Assembly: GCF_947494755.1 (NCBI RefSeq)
Contig: NZ_CANLVZ010000005.1
Span: forward strand, 124,001-188,000
Source of the DNA: an uncultured Tateyamaria sp.
GTDB taxonomy: Bacteria > Pseudomonadota > Alphaproteobacteria > Rhodobacterales > Rhodobacteraceae
Length of the DNA: 64,000 nucleotides
Reading direction: 5' to 3'
Shown piece after piece: positions 32,785 through 41,761 of the stretch (position 1 is the stretch's first letter; the number at the start of each line of letters is the position of its first letter). The notes below the pieces were generated by a model. That model did not search any database. It was given only the letters and a program-made list of their open reading frames with translations, and had not been told where the DNA came from. A program made the position numbers and the translations under genes.

Positions 32785-35082
32785 ATGGAAAAGTTCGGAA
32801 AAAGCCAGTCAGTCACGCGGCGCGAAGATGTGCGGTTCTTGACCGGAGAGGGGCGCTATGTCGATGACATCGCACCTGCAAATGCGCTGCAGTCTTTCGT
32901 GTTCCGCTCGCCCGTCGCGCATGCGGTGATCACGGAACTCGATGTGGCGGACGCCCGCACGGCAGAGGGTGTGCACGCGGTTTATGTGCTGGCCGATCTG
33001 GAAGCGGCGGGCATGAAGGTGGGGATGCGCGGGGCCACCATGCCCAACCGCGACGGAACCCAGGGCGCGGCCCCCGAACGCCCCATTCTGGCGCGCGACC
33101 GGATGCGCTTTGTGGGTGAGCCGGTGGCGATGATCGTGGCCGACACGTTGGCGCAGGCGCGCGATGCGGCGGAACTCATCATGCTCGACTATGACGACCT
33201 GCCCGCCAAGATGGACATTGACGCAGGGGGCGAGACGCTGCACCCCGAAGCGCCCGAGAACATCGCCTATGATTGGGAGATGGGGGATGCGGATGCGGCC
33301 GAGGCGGTCTTTGCCAAGGCGGCCCGCGTCATCAGTCTGGATGTGGGCGACAACCGGGTCATCGTGAACTCGATGGAGCCGCGCGGCTGTTACGCAGAAA
33401 TGGAGGGCGACCGCCTGCATGTGGCCATCAACGGCCAAGGCGTATGGGGCCCCAAGGACCAGTTGGCCGAGGCGCTGAATGTCGATCCCGAGACCATCCG
33501 CGTCACCAACCCCGACACCGGCGGCGGGTTCGGGATGAAGGGTATGATGTACCCCGAATATTTCGTGCTCGCCCATGCCACCCGCGATCTGCGTCGTCCC
33601 GTGCGCTGGATGTCCGAACGCACCGAAGCGATGCTGAGCGACAATGCAGGCCGCGATCTCACCTCGCTGACCGAACTGGCCTTTGACGAAAACAATCGCA
33701 TCATCGGCTATCGCGTCCATACGAAGGCGAATATGGGGGCTTACAACTCCCAGTTTGCCCAAGCGATCCAGACCCAATTGTTCAGCCGCGTGCTGATGGG
33801 GGTTTACGATGTGCAAACGACCTATCTGCGCTCTGTCGGGTATTACACGAACACCACGCAAGTGGATGCCTATCGCGGCGCGGGCCGCCCCGAGGCGATC
33901 TATATCCTCGAGCGCGCCATGGACCGGGCCGCGCGCGAGCTTGGGGTCGATCCGCTCGAGCTGCGCCGCATCAACTTCATCAAGCCCGACCAGTTTCCCT
34001 ATGCCACGACCGTGGGCGAAACCTATGACGTGGGCGATTTCAACAAGGTGCTGAGCCGCGCCGAGGTCGAGGCCGACATGGCCGGGTTCGCCGCGCGCAA
34101 GGCGGCGGATGCGGATCGCGGTCTGCTGCGCGGGCTTGGGGTCTGTTATTACATCGAAAGCATCCTCGGCGATCCAACCGAAAGCACCAAGGTGGAATTT
34201 ACCGATGAGGGTCGGGTCAACATCTATGTTGGCACACAGTCGAATGGGCAGGGGCACGAGACGGTCTATGCCAAGTTCCTTTCGGACCAGACTGGCATCC
34301 CGGTCGAGATGATCGACGTCGTCCAAGGCGACAGCGACCGGATCAAAGTCGGGGGCGGCACGGGCGGGTCGCGGTCCGTCACGGTTCAGAACAACGCGAC
34401 CCTGTATACGGTGTCGGCGATGACCGAAGCCTTTGCCGCCTTCCTGTCGGACGAGATGGGCGTGCCTGCGGCCGAGATCACCTTTGATGATGAGCGATTC
34501 CGGGCCGAAGGGTCCAACATGACCCCCACCATGCTCGAGGTCGCCGAGATGGCCCGTGACAAGGGGCGCGACGATCTGATGGTGCATGAACGCCGCGTCA
34601 AACTCGAGGCGCGCAGCTTTCCAAACGGATGTCATGTTACAGAAGTGCAGATTGACCCGGACACCGGTGTCACGACTGTTGATCGCTATACGGTCGTGGA
34701 TGATTTTGGCAATCTTATCAACCCGATGCTGGCCGAAGGCCAAGTGCATGGGGGCGTTGTTCAAGGTATTGGTCAGGCCCTGACCGAGCATGTTCAGTTC
34801 GACGAAGATGGCCAACTGCTCACGGCAACGTTCATGGATTATGCCTTGCCGCGCGCCGATGATGTTCCCTACATCGGGTTTACGTCAGAACCGGTTCCGT
34901 CAACGGCCAACATCATGGGGATGAAGGGTTGCGGCGAGGCTGGTACGGTCGGAGCATTGGCAGCGGTGGCCAATGCGGTGCAAGATGCACTGTGGGATCA
35001 CGGTGTGCGCCAGGCGGATATGCCCTTCACACCGATGAAAGTGTGGGAATTGCTTAGGAATGACCCTATCGCGGCTGAATAA
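32785..35082 (+). CDS. Orphan molybdopterin-binding subunit of the xanthine/CO dehydrogenase family (form II CoxL-like)
   Basis: Large molybdenum-cofactor subunit (765 residues) of a hydroxylase of the xanthine oxidase family. Signatures: REDVRFLTGEGRYVDDI at the N-terminus, PDTGGGFGMKG, the active-site loop AYRGAGR at 362-368 (form II; true aerobic CO dehydrogenases carry AYxCSFR), and GMKGCGEAGTVGA near 715 with the catalytic Glu. The start is ATG 32785. The FAD (CoxM) and 2Fe-2S (CoxS) subunits expected for a functional enzyme are not in the window. The substrate is therefore unknown and CO oxidation is unlikely. The 3' end overlaps the DUF2235 gene by 23 bases. Confidence 0.9.
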   Translation: MEKFGKSQSVTRREDVRFLTGEGRYVDDIAPANALQSFVFRSPVAHAVITELDVADARTAEGVHAVYVLADLEAAGMKVGMRGATMPNRDGTQGAAPERPILARDRMRFVGEPVAMIVADTLAQARDAAELIMLDYDDLPAKMDIDAGGETLHPEAPENIAYDWEMGDADAAEAVFAKAARVISLDVGDNRVIVNSMEPRGCYAEMEGDRLHVAINGQGVWGPKDQLAEALNVDPETIRVTNPDTGGGFGMKGMMYPEYFVLAHATRDLRRPVRWMSERTEAMLSDNAGRDLTSLTELAFDENNRIIGYRVHTKANMGAYNSQFAQAIQTQLFSRVLMGVYDVQTTYLRSVGYYTNTTQVDAYRGAGRPEAIYILERAMDRAARELGVDPLELRRINFIKPDQFPYATTVGETYDVGDFNKVLSRAEVEADMAGFAARKAADADRGLLRGLGVCYYIESILGDPTESTKVEFTDEGRVNIYVGTQSNGQGHETVYAKFLSDQTGIPVEMIDVVQGDSDRIKVGGGTGGSRSVTVQNNATLYTVSAMTEAFAAFLSDEMGVPAAEITFDDERFRAEGSNMTPTMLEVAEMARDKGRDDLMVHERRVKLEARSFPNGCHVTEVQIDPDTGVTTVDRYTVVDDFGNLINPMLAEGQVHGGVVQGIGQALTEHVQFDEDGQLLTATFMDYALPRADDVPYIGFTSEPVPSTANIMGMKGCGEAGTVGALAAVANAVQDALWDHGVRQADMPFTPMKVWELLRNDPIAAE

Positions 35083-36154
35083 ATCGATTGCGGGCTGGCT
35101 TCAAAGCCAGTTCGGAAAAGGTTTGCCGGAGGTGACGCCTCCGACCCGCGGACAGACGACGCATGTGATCATCATCGATGGCACGATGTCGTCGCTGGAT
35201 GAGTGTGACGAAACCAACGCGGGCCTCACCAACAAACTGGTGGCTGAGATGGGCAGCGCGGTGTCGCTTTACTACGAGCCGGGTTTGCAATGGTCTCATT
35301 GGCGTCGCGGTGGCGACGTCATTTTCGGGCGCGGCATCAATCGCCAGATCCGTGGGGCCTATGGCTATCTCGCCTCGCGTTACCGGCCCGGCGACAAGGT
35401 GTTTCTGTTTGGCTATTCGCGCGGGGCCTATGCGGTCCGCTCGCTTGCCGGCATCATCGACCGGGTTGGGTTGCTCAAACCCGAGGCCGCGACCGAGCGC
35501 AATATTCGCGACGTCTACCGGTATTACGAATGCAATCCCGAAGGGGCAACGGCCAAGATTTTTGCCGAAAACAACTGCCACCAAGCGGTCGAGATCGAGA
35601 TGATCGGCGCTTGGGACACGGTGAAATCCCTGGGTCTCAACATGCCCTTTCTGTGGCGCCTCAGCGCGCCGCGCCACGCCTTTCACAACCACCAGCTTGG
35701 CAAATCGGTCAAACGCGGCTTTCACGCGCTGGCCCGCAACGAAACCCGCGTCGCCTATGCGCCGGTGATGTGGGACACGACCGACGATTGGGACGGTCAT
35801 CTCGTGCAGATGTGGTTTCGCGGGGTGCATGGCGACATTGGCGGGCATTTGTCCGGCAAATACGGCTCGCGCCCCTTGGCCAATATCCCGTTGGTCTGGA
35901 TGCTTGAAATGGCCGAATGCTGTGGGCTGCCATTGCCCGAGGGGTGGGCGAGCCGCTTTCCGCAGGACCCCACGGCACCTTCGATGGGGTCTTTTGTGGG
36001 CTTCGGGCGATGGTTGGTGACGCGCAAGCCGCGTAAGGTCGGCCTTGACCCGTCCGAGCGGGTCCACCCGTCGGTCGCTCAGGCCCCGCCGCCCAAGGGC
36101 TGGGGCGAGTGGGTCGCAGGCCTGCGCGGATCGGCTGCCAAGGACGTTCTTTGA
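35060..36154 (+). CDS. DUF2235 alpha/beta-hydrolase-like protein
   Basis: A 364-residue protein of the DUF2235 family, a putative serine hydrolase that includes T6SS phospholipase effectors of the Tle1 type. The N-terminal strand has HVIIIDGTMSSLDE, the nucleophile elbow reads GYSRGAYAVRSLAG, and a later region has IEMIGAWDTVKSLG and VWMLEMAE. These match the hydrolase core. There is no signal peptide or export motif, and no T6SS genes are in the window, so a housekeeping role is possible. The ATG start at 35060 lies inside the end of the CoxL-like gene (23-base overlap), which suggests translational coupling. The in-frame tail has Pro-rich residues. Confidence 0.82.
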   Translation: MTLSRLNKSIAGWLQSQFGKGLPEVTPPTRGQTTHVIIIDGTMSSLDECDETNAGLTNKLVAEMGSAVSLYYEPGLQWSHWRRGGDVIFGRGINRQIRGAYGYLASRYRPGDKVFLFGYSRGAYAVRSLAGIIDRVGLLKPEAATERNIRDVYRYYECNPEGATAKIFAENNCHQAVEIEMIGAWDTVKSLGLNMPFLWRLSAPRHAFHNHQLGKSVKRGFHALARNETRVAYAPVMWDTTDDWDGHLVQMWFRGVHGDIGGHLSGKYGSRPLANIPLVWMLEMAECCGLPLPEGWASRFPQDPTAPSMGSFVGFGRWLVTRKPRKVGLDPSERVHPSVAQAPPPKGWGEWVAGLRGSAAKDVL

Positions 36155-36161
36155 GTCGCTG

Positions 36162-36647
36162 TCAGGGTTTCAGTGTCATGATGATGCAGGTGGTTGAGCC
36201 GGTGGCATAGAGTTTGCCGTCCTCAACGCCGCGTATTTCGCCTGATGCGACACCTGTTGAGCGTCCCGAATGATCGACGACGCCCACACAGTCGATTTCC
36301 ATACCCAACGGTATCGCGCGGGTGATGTTGATCTTGTATTCCAGCGTTGTGTAGACCGCGCCGCGCGGCACTTTGGTCATCACAGCACAGGCCATCGCAC
36401 TGTCGAGCAACGTGCCGTACCAGCCCCCATGCACCGTGCCCATTGGATTGGTGACGGTGAATGCAGGCGCGCCGCGAAAGGTGACCCGACCGTCCTCAAC
36501 CGCATGCAGCGTATATCCCATCGTCTGCGCGATGGGCGGTCCGGGCAGCGTGCCCTCGAGTATCCCGCGCATGAAGTCATAGCCCGACATGGACAAAAGC
36601 TCGTCCCGACTAAGCAGCTCGGCGACAGAGGTGGCTATGCGTGGCAT
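36162..36647 (-). CDS. PaaI family hot-dog thioesterase
   Basis: A 161-residue hot-dog-fold protein of the PaaI/YbgC-like acyl-CoA thioesterase group. Visible: the central TVHGGWYGTLLDSAMACAVMT helix, in which a conserved His-Gly and the Asp near it act in catalysis, and a strand with KINITRAIPLGMEIDCVG followed by GRSTGVASGEIRG. Substrate unknown. It lies eight bases from the DUF2235 stop, convergent with it, and upstream of metF on the same strand by sequence order. The start used is ATG 36647. Confidence 0.85.
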   Translation of the reverse strand: MPRIATSVAELLSRDELLSMSGYDFMRGILEGTLPGPPIAQTMGYTLHAVEDGRVTFRGAPAFTVTNPMGTVHGGWYGTLLDSAMACAVMTKVPRGAVYTTLEYKINITRAIPLGMEIDCVGVVDHSGRSTGVASGEIRGVEDGKLYATGSTTCIIMTLKP

Positions 36648-36714
36648 GGGCAGGGTCCGGTGATTGTTACACCGGTGAGGTTAGGTGAGCCAGACCGATC
36701 GGTCTAGCCTCTGC

Positions 36715-37572
36715 TTATGCCACATTCCGAATTTGTGAGGGACGGACCAGACCAAGCGCGCGGCAGACCTTGAGCGTCAGATCGGGGCGGTTGAGCGTGT
36801 AGAAATGCAACGCATCGACCCCTTCATCCGTCAGCGTGTCACACAGGTCCGCACAGTGGGTCAGCGCGAACAATTCGGCGCGGTCTTCGCGCTCGGCGCG
36901 GTCAAAGGCGGTGCGCGTCACGGCCGAGATCGGTGTGCCGCATTTTTCTGCAAAGGATTTGGTGCGGCTCCAGTTGCTGACCGGCAGGATACCGGGCGTG
37001 ATGGGCGCACTGATGCCCGCATCGGCACAGGCATCACGAAACCGCAGGAAGGTGTCTGCGTCAAAGAAGAATTGCGTGATCGCCTCGGTTGCGCCTGCGT
37101 CCAGCTTGGCTTTGAGGAAGTCGATGTTTTGCGCCATGGAAGCTGCATCGGGATGGCTGTCGGGATAGGCCCCCACACGGATTGTGAAATGGCCGGTGTC
37201 AGCCAGCGCCTTGATCAGCGCAATGCTGTCGGCAAAGCCATCGGGGTGCGGTTGAAAGGCTCCGCCATCCGGCGCATCCCCGCGCAAGGCCACGATATCG
37301 GTCACGCCCGAGGCGGCGTAGTTGCGTGCGGTGCGCATGACGTCCTCCCGGCTTTGCCCGGTGCAGGTCAGGTGTGCGGCAACCCGTAGGCCGGACGTCT
37401 TGCGCAAGGTCTGTGCGGCCTCTTGCGTCAGGGATTGGGTCGAACCGCCCGCCCCGTACGTCACCGACACGAAACGCGGCGCAAGCGGCGTCAGCGTCTG
37501 CACCGTGTCCCAAAGGTGAAACGAGGCATCCAGTGATTTTGGCGGAAAGGTCTCGAAGGACAGCGCGGTCAT
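36715..37572 (-). CDS. metF: Methylenetetrahydrofolate reductase
   Basis: Reduces 5,10-methylene-THF to 5-methyl-THF for methionine synthesis, using FAD and NADH. The TIM barrel begins SFETFPPKS (E in this strand is catalytic), followed by FVSVTYGAGGS, HLTCTGQSRED, DIVALRGDAP and ITQFFFDADTFLRF, which are MetF signatures. The length is 285 residues (E. coli 296). It is divergent from the metR-like gene with an 88-base gap that holds a MetR consensus box, so it is probably controlled by it. Confidence 0.97.
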   Translation of the reverse strand: MTALSFETFPPKSLDASFHLWDTVQTLTPLAPRFVSVTYGAGGSTQSLTQEAAQTLRKTSGLRVAAHLTCTGQSREDVMRTARNYAASGVTDIVALRGDAPDGGAFQPHPDGFADSIALIKALADTGHFTIRVGAYPDSHPDAASMAQNIDFLKAKLDAGATEAITQFFFDADTFLRFRDACADAGISAPITPGILPVSNWSRTKSFAEKCGTPISAVTRTAFDRAEREDRAELFALTHCADLCDTLTDEGVDALHFYTLNRPDLTLKVCRALGLVRPSQIRNVA

Positions 37573-37619
37573 GGCAGGGCTCCTTTGGGCTTGTGTCGAG
37601 TATGTGGCAGGGCGTATCT

Positions 37620-37632
37620 TGAAGCAAATTCA
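37620..37632. promoter_or_regulatory. MetR-type operator between metF and metR
   Basis: TGAAGCAAATTCA is an exact match to the E. coli MetR consensus half-sites TGAA-N5-TTCA, with A at the central position. It lies in the 88-base intergenic region between metF and the divergent LysR-type gene, so it could serve both promoters and autoregulation. Assignment is by motif and position only. Confidence 0.7.
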
Positions 37633-37660
37633 TAACTCTCAAGATAAACATGAGGATCAC

Positions 37661-38566
37661 ATGCATATCGAGTTTCGCCATCTGCGCACGATCAAGGCCA
37701 TTCACGAGGCGGGCGGGCTTGCGAAGGCAGCGGACCAATTGCACATCACCCAGTCTGCCCTCAGCCATCAGGTGAAGGGTCTTGAGGATCAGGCGGGGGT
37801 GGAGCTGTTCGTGCGTCGTTCGAAACCGCTCAAGCTGTCGGCGGCAGGTATGCGCCTGTTGCGCCTCGCCAATCAGGTGCTGCCGCAGGTCGAGGCGATG
37901 CAGGCCGAGTTCACCGGTCTGCGCGATGGATCGTCGGGGCGGATGCACATCGCCATTGAATGCCACGCCTGTTTTGAGTGGTTGTTTCCGGTGCTTGAGG
38001 TGTTTCGCCGGTCGTGGCCGGATGTGGATGTGGATATCCGTCCCGGTCTGGCCTTTGACGCGCTGCCTGCGCTCATGAAGGAGGAGGTCGATCTGGTTGT
38101 GTCCTCGGACCCGGAGGATTTGGCGGGTGTCGCTTTTGTCGAACTCTTTGATTACGCGCCTGTTTTTGTGGCCGCCAGCGCGCACCCTTTGGCGCAGAAA
38201 GATTATATCGATGCGGCCGATTTTCGCGATCAGACCCTGATCACCTATCCGGTAGAGCGGACCCGGCTGGATGTGTTTAGCCAGTTGCTGATCCCGGCCA
38301 AGGTGGAACCGGCAGCGGTGCGCCAAGCCGAATTGACGGCGGTGATCCTGCTGCTGGTGGCGTCCAATCGCGGTGTGTCGGTGCTGCCCGACTGGGTGGT
38401 GCGCGAGGTGAAGTATTCGAGCGACTATGTGACCCGGCCCCTGACAAAGGACGGGCTGACCCGCCGCCTTTATGCTGCGGTGCGCGAGGATGATCTGGGC
38501 AAGCCCTATATGGACAAGCTGATCGAGTTGGCCCGCGTAGAGGCGCGCAAACTGCAATCTGTGTGA
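37661..38566 (+). CDS. metR: LysR-type regulator, probable MetR
   Basis: A 301-residue LysR-type regulator. The N-terminal helix-turn-helix reads FRHLRTIKAIHEAGGLAKAADQLHITQSALSHQVKGLED, written here by pieces: the AADQLHITQSALSHQ helix is typical. The ligand-binding domain follows. In proteobacteria MetR binds homocysteine and activates metF and metE. The divergent metF and the exact MetR box between them make this assignment likely. The start is ATG 37661; a longer frame runs from 37571, but it would cover the operator. The direction and spacing (88 bases) fit the classic arrangement. Confidence 0.88.
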   Translation: MHIEFRHLRTIKAIHEAGGLAKAADQLHITQSALSHQVKGLEDQAGVELFVRRSKPLKLSAAGMRLLRLANQVLPQVEAMQAEFTGLRDGSSGRMHIAIECHACFEWLFPVLEVFRRSWPDVDVDIRPGLAFDALPALMKEEVDLVVSSDPEDLAGVAFVELFDYAPVFVAASAHPLAQKDYIDAADFRDQTLITYPVERTRLDVFSQLLIPAKVEPAAVRQAELTAVILLLVASNRGVSVLPDWVVREVKYSSDYVTRPLTKDGLTRRLYAAVREDDLGKPYMDKLIELARVEARKLQSV

Positions 38567-38582
38567 CGGGCGGCGGGTGGTA

Positions 38583-38618
38583 CTGTTTGCTGGCGCAAAG
38601 GCACCCACCCACCGACCC
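38583..38618 (-). repeat. Structured 3'-end element, copy B
   Basis: Hairpin TTTGC-TGGC-GCAAA (38586-38599) followed on the + strand by GCACCCACCCACCGACCC. It lies two bases downstream of the curA-like stop on the minus strand. Compared with copies A and C the stem bases differ but still pair, and the CCACCCACCGACCC flank is retained. Confidence 0.7.
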
Positions 38619-38620
38619 TT

Positions 38621-39658
38621 TCAGATCACCTTGACGATCTGCTTGCCGCGATTGCGCCCTTCGAGCAGGCCGATGAAGGCCTCGGGGGCGGCTTCCAGCC
38701 CTTCGGCGATGTCCTCAACCACTTTGATGTCGCCGGATTGCACTTTGGGTCCGACCTCTCGCAGGAATGCGGGAAACTGATCCCAATGGTTCGAGATGAT
38801 AAATCCGTTCACGCTCAGGAACTTCACGAGGATCGGCCGCCAGAGTGCGGGCGCTGACATTGCTGCCTCTGCCCCTGCGCCAAGCCCGCCTGCGTTGTAC
38901 CAGGAAATCATGCCGCAAATCGGAATGCGCCCGTGCGGGTTCATCAGCGGCATCACCGCCTCCAGCACTTTGCCGCCCACATTTTCGAAGTAGATATCGA
39001 TGCCGTCGGGGCAGGCGTCTTTGAGGGCACTGCGCAGGCTGCGTGCATCCGCGTGGGCGCGGTGATCAAGGCAAGCGTCGAACCCGAACGTGTCGGTGGC
39101 CAGCGCGCATTTGTCGGCACCCCCGGCGATGCCAACCACCCGCATTCCTGCTGACTTCGCAAGCTGCCCAACCATCGAGCCGACCGGCCCGGTGGCTGCA
39201 GCCACCACCAGCGTCTCGCCAGATTTGGGCCGTCCGTAGGCGTTGAGCCCATGCCAGCCGGTAAAGCCGGGCATGCCCAGCACCCCAAGGGCTGCGGTGG
39301 TGGGCCCGCGCGTGGGGTCGAGCTTGCGCAAGGTGTTTGCCGCAGCCACCGCATGTGTCGCCCACCCAAACATCCCGAACACCATATCGCCCGTCGTAAA
39401 GCCATCGGCATTCGAGGTCAGCACCTCGCCCACGCCGCCGCCTTCCATTGTGCCCCCCAAGGGCACGGGGGCGGCATAGGATTTGGCGTCATCCATCCGC
39501 CCGCGCATATAGGGATCAAGCGACATGTAGTGGACACGCACCAGTACCTCGCCCTCTCCGGGGGGCGGCACATCGCTGGTCTGCATCTCGAAATTGGCAG
39601 GGGTCGGCGCGCCGTCGGGGCGGCTTTTGAGGGTGATGTGGCGCATATGGTCGGGCAT
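38621..39658 (-). CDS. NADP-dependent alkenal/one oxidoreductase (CurA-like)
   Basis: A 345-residue zinc-free medium-chain reductase of the CurA/leukotriene B4 dehydrogenase type, which reduces activated double bonds with NADPH. Markers: YMSLDPYMRGRM near residue 45, GWHGLNAYGRPKSGETLVVAAATGPVGSMVGQLAK, whose cofactor loop is AATGPVGS, and GIDIYFENVGG. The start ATG 39658 follows AGGAGC; the longer frame to 39958 is not family-like. E. coli homologue CurA acts on curcumin, but the physiological substrate here is unknown. It is convergent with metR. Confidence 0.9.
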   Translation of the reverse strand: MPDHMRHITLKSRPDGAPTPANFEMQTSDVPPPGEGEVLVRVHYMSLDPYMRGRMDDAKSYAAPVPLGGTMEGGGVGEVLTSNADGFTTGDMVFGMFGWATHAVAAANTLRKLDPTRGPTTAALGVLGMPGFTGWHGLNAYGRPKSGETLVVAAATGPVGSMVGQLAKSAGMRVVGIAGGADKCALATDTFGFDACLDHRAHADARSLRSALKDACPDGIDIYFENVGGKVLEAVMPLMNPHGRIPICGMISWYNAGGLGAGAEAAMSAPALWRPILVKFLSVNGFIISNHWDQFPAFLREVGPKVQSGDIKVVEDIAEGLEAAPEAFIGLLEGRNRGKQIVKVI

Positions 39659-39770
39659 CGGACGCTCCTGTGATGTGTCCGTCAGCCTGCACATCCCGCG
39701 CCCCCCTTGGCAAGGGCATCCATGGGGCGTATAGCGCGGCTCTGGCCCCCTCATCCCTCGGAGAGACCTC

Positions 39771-40556
39771 ATGCAAGGCAGCGCAAATCTGAACATCATG
39801 ATGAAGGCCGCGCGCAAAGCGGGCCGCTCGTTGGTCAAGGACTTTCGCGAGGTCGAGAACCTGCAGGTGTCGATGAAGGGGGCGGGTGATTTCGTCTCCA
39901 AAGCCGATATCGCCGCCGAAGAGATCATACGTGACGAGTTGCGCACCGCCCGGCCCACTTATGGCTGGCTGGCCGAAGAGGGCGGCGAGGCGGATGGCGA
40001 GGACCCCACGCGTCGCTGGATCGTGGACCCGCTGGATGGGACCACAAACTTTCTGCATGGGCTGCCCCACTGGGCGGTGTCCATTGCGCTGGAACACAAA
40101 GGGCAGGTCGTGGCGGGCGTGGTCTATGATCCGGCCAAGGACGAGATGTTTTTTGCCGAGAAAGGGCAGGGCGCGTTTATGAACGACACCCGCCTGCGGG
40201 TGTCGGGGCGCCACAAGATGATCGAGGGGCTGTTTTCGACCGGCCTACCGTTCGGGGGCCGCGCCGACCTGCCCGAGACGCTCAAGGAATTGGCGCGTGT
40301 CATGCCCGCCTGTTCGGGTGTGCGTCGGTTCGGGGCGGCGGCGCTTGATTTGGCCTATGTGGCGGCGGGCCGCTATGATGGCTATTGGGAACGTCGTCTC
40401 AATGCCTGGGACATCGCCGCAGGTCTGCTGATCGTGCGCGAAGCGGGTGGGCTGGTCGAACCGCTCACCCCCGGCAAGGACATGCTTGCCGATGGCGAGA
40501 TCATCTGCGCCAACGAGGGTCTGTTTTCCCCGTTGGCCAAACTGGTGCGCGCCTAG
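39771..40556 (+). CDS. Inositol monophosphatase family protein (SuhB-like)
   Basis: Metal-dependent phosphatase of 261 residues in the SuhB/IMPase family. The signature DPLDGTTNFLHG near residue 85 binds the metals, preceded by the EEGGE acid pair (about residue 68) and a C-terminal WERRLNAWDIAAG motif near residue 205. E. coli SuhB also acts in rRNA antitermination, and members may act on inositol phosphates or related phosphomonoesters. It begins after GGAGAGA at a good distance. Its last four bases overlap the end of the convergent GFA gene. Confidence 0.9.
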   Translation: MQGSANLNIMMKAARKAGRSLVKDFREVENLQVSMKGAGDFVSKADIAAEEIIRDELRTARPTYGWLAEEGGEADGEDPTRRWIVDPLDGTTNFLHGLPHWAVSIALEHKGQVVAGVVYDPAKDEMFFAEKGQGAFMNDTRLRVSGRHKMIEGLFSTGLPFGGRADLPETLKELARVMPACSGVRRFGAAALDLAYVAAGRYDGYWERRLNAWDIAAGLLIVREAGGLVEPLTPGKDMLADGEIICANEGLFSPLAKLVRA

Positions 40557-40915
40557 TTGTCGCGATCGGACGGGTGGTTGATGCCATCGGTCCACGGGAT
40601 CGGCTCGTGCCGGGCCGGGTTCACCCCCTCAAGCGTGCCCATGTTCACCCCGATCTCATCCGGGTCCGAGCGGCGATTGTGGTACATGTAGATACCGCAG
40701 ATTTTGCAGAAGTGGTGCTTGGCGGTCTTGGTGCCCCATGTGTAGGTCGTGAGCGCATCAGCCCCTTGGATGACCTGCACGCCGTCCTTGGGCGCGGTAA
40801 CGGCCGGGGCAGCGCGCCGGGCACAGAACGAACAATCACAACGCCCCGCCGTGCTCAGCCCGTCAGTCAGCGTGACTTCAAGCACAACCGCGCCGCAATG
40901 GCAGGACGCTTTCAT
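40553..40915 (-). CDS. GFA family zinc-binding protein (Mss4-like fold)
   Basis: A 120-residue protein of the glutathione-dependent formaldehyde-activating (GFA) group. Zinc-site cysteines: C5 and C7 in SCHCGAV, C26, C28 and C31 in RCDCSFC, and C70/C73 in HHFCKICG. All seven expected positions are present. Despite the name many members have no proven formaldehyde activity, so I do not assign one. The start ATG overlaps the stop of the rhomboid gene by four bases (ATGA), and the 3' end overlaps the convergent SuhB-like gene. Confidence 0.88.
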   Translation of the reverse strand: MKASCHCGAVVLEVTLTDGLSTAGRCDCSFCARRAAPAVTAPKDGVQVIQGADALTTYTWGTKTAKHHFCKICGIYMYHNRRSDPDEIGVNMGTLEGVNPARHEPIPWTDGINHPSDRDN

Positions 40916-41646
40916 CGGCGCACCTTTGGGATGCTTGAGCGGGCATAGACCGCTTCAGGATGAGGCGGCCGCCCATGGGTGCGGTCCCAGAATGTTGGCC
41001 CGCCAAGGCGCAGCCACAGCGGCGCGGTCAGGATCAGCCCTGCGATAAAGCCACCCGCGTGGGCCCAGTAAGCGACGCCTCCGGCTTGTGGATCAGAGCC
41101 AAGACCACCCATGAATTGCATCCCGAACCATACCGCCAGCATGATCCAAGCCGGGATGGGAAAGATTTTGACGTAGACAACCAGAAACAGAAAGATATCG
41201 ACCCGTGCGCGTGGAAACAGCAGCAGATAGGCCCCCATGACCCCGGCAATCGCACCCGATGCCCCGACCGTGGGCACAAGTGAGTACGGGGCGGACACCA
41301 CGTGGATCAGCCCGGCCGCAATGCCCGTGACAAGATAGAAGCCAAGGAAGGGCAGATGGCCCATCTCATCCTCCACATTGTCGCCAAAGATCCACAAAAA
41401 CAGCATGTTACCGATCAGGTGCATCCAGCCGCCATGCAGGAACATGGATGTGACAAGCGTCTGAAAGCCATCTCCGGTCGAGATGCGCGCAGGCAGGATC
41501 GCGTAGGCGTTGAAGAAAGCGTTGATCGCACGCGCGTCGTCAAACAGTCCGACATAAGACACGAACATGCCGATATTGGCCGCGAGCAGCATGTAGGTGA
41601 CATAGGGCGTGCGCCCCGACGGATTGTGATCGCGGATGGGAAACAT
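40912..41646 (-). CDS. Rhomboid family intramembrane serine protease
   Basis: Membrane protease of 244 residues with about six helices. The catalytic serine is S130 in GASGA and the histidine is H196 in AYWAHAGGF. The HxxxxHxxxN motif reads HGGWMHLIGN (H71, H76, N80), as in GlpG-type enzymes. It would cleave transmembrane helices of unknown substrates. A GFA gene begins within its stop codon downstream (ATGA overlap). It is divergent from the DUF4345 gene. Confidence 0.93.
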   Translation of the reverse strand: MFPIRDHNPSGRTPYVTYMLLAANIGMFVSYVGLFDDARAINAFFNAYAILPARISTGDGFQTLVTSMFLHGGWMHLIGNMLFLWIFGDNVEDEMGHLPFLGFYLVTGIAAGLIHVVSAPYSLVPTVGASGAIAGVMGAYLLLFPRARVDIFLFLVVYVKIFPIPAWIMLAVWFGMQFMGGLGSDPQAGGVAYWAHAGGFIAGLILTAPLWLRLGGPTFWDRTHGRPPHPEAVYARSSIPKVRR

Positions 41647-41761
41647 ATGCGCAGGCTGTGTCAGTCACACGGGCGGGTCAAGTGATTGTGTCGTGCAGCT
41701 GAGAATCGATATGGTACGTTATCCGAACTATATGGCGCGTGTCTGACAAAGGAAGCTCTGC

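Noticed and set aside
32809-34815. A 668-codon - strand open frame over the CoxL-like gene
   Set aside because: It mirrors an unambiguous molybdopterin subunit and shows no signatures of its own.
32785-35082. Aerobic carbon monoxide dehydrogenase
   Set aside because: The active-site loop is AYRGAGR, not AYxCSFR, and the other subunits are missing, so CO oxidation is not supported.
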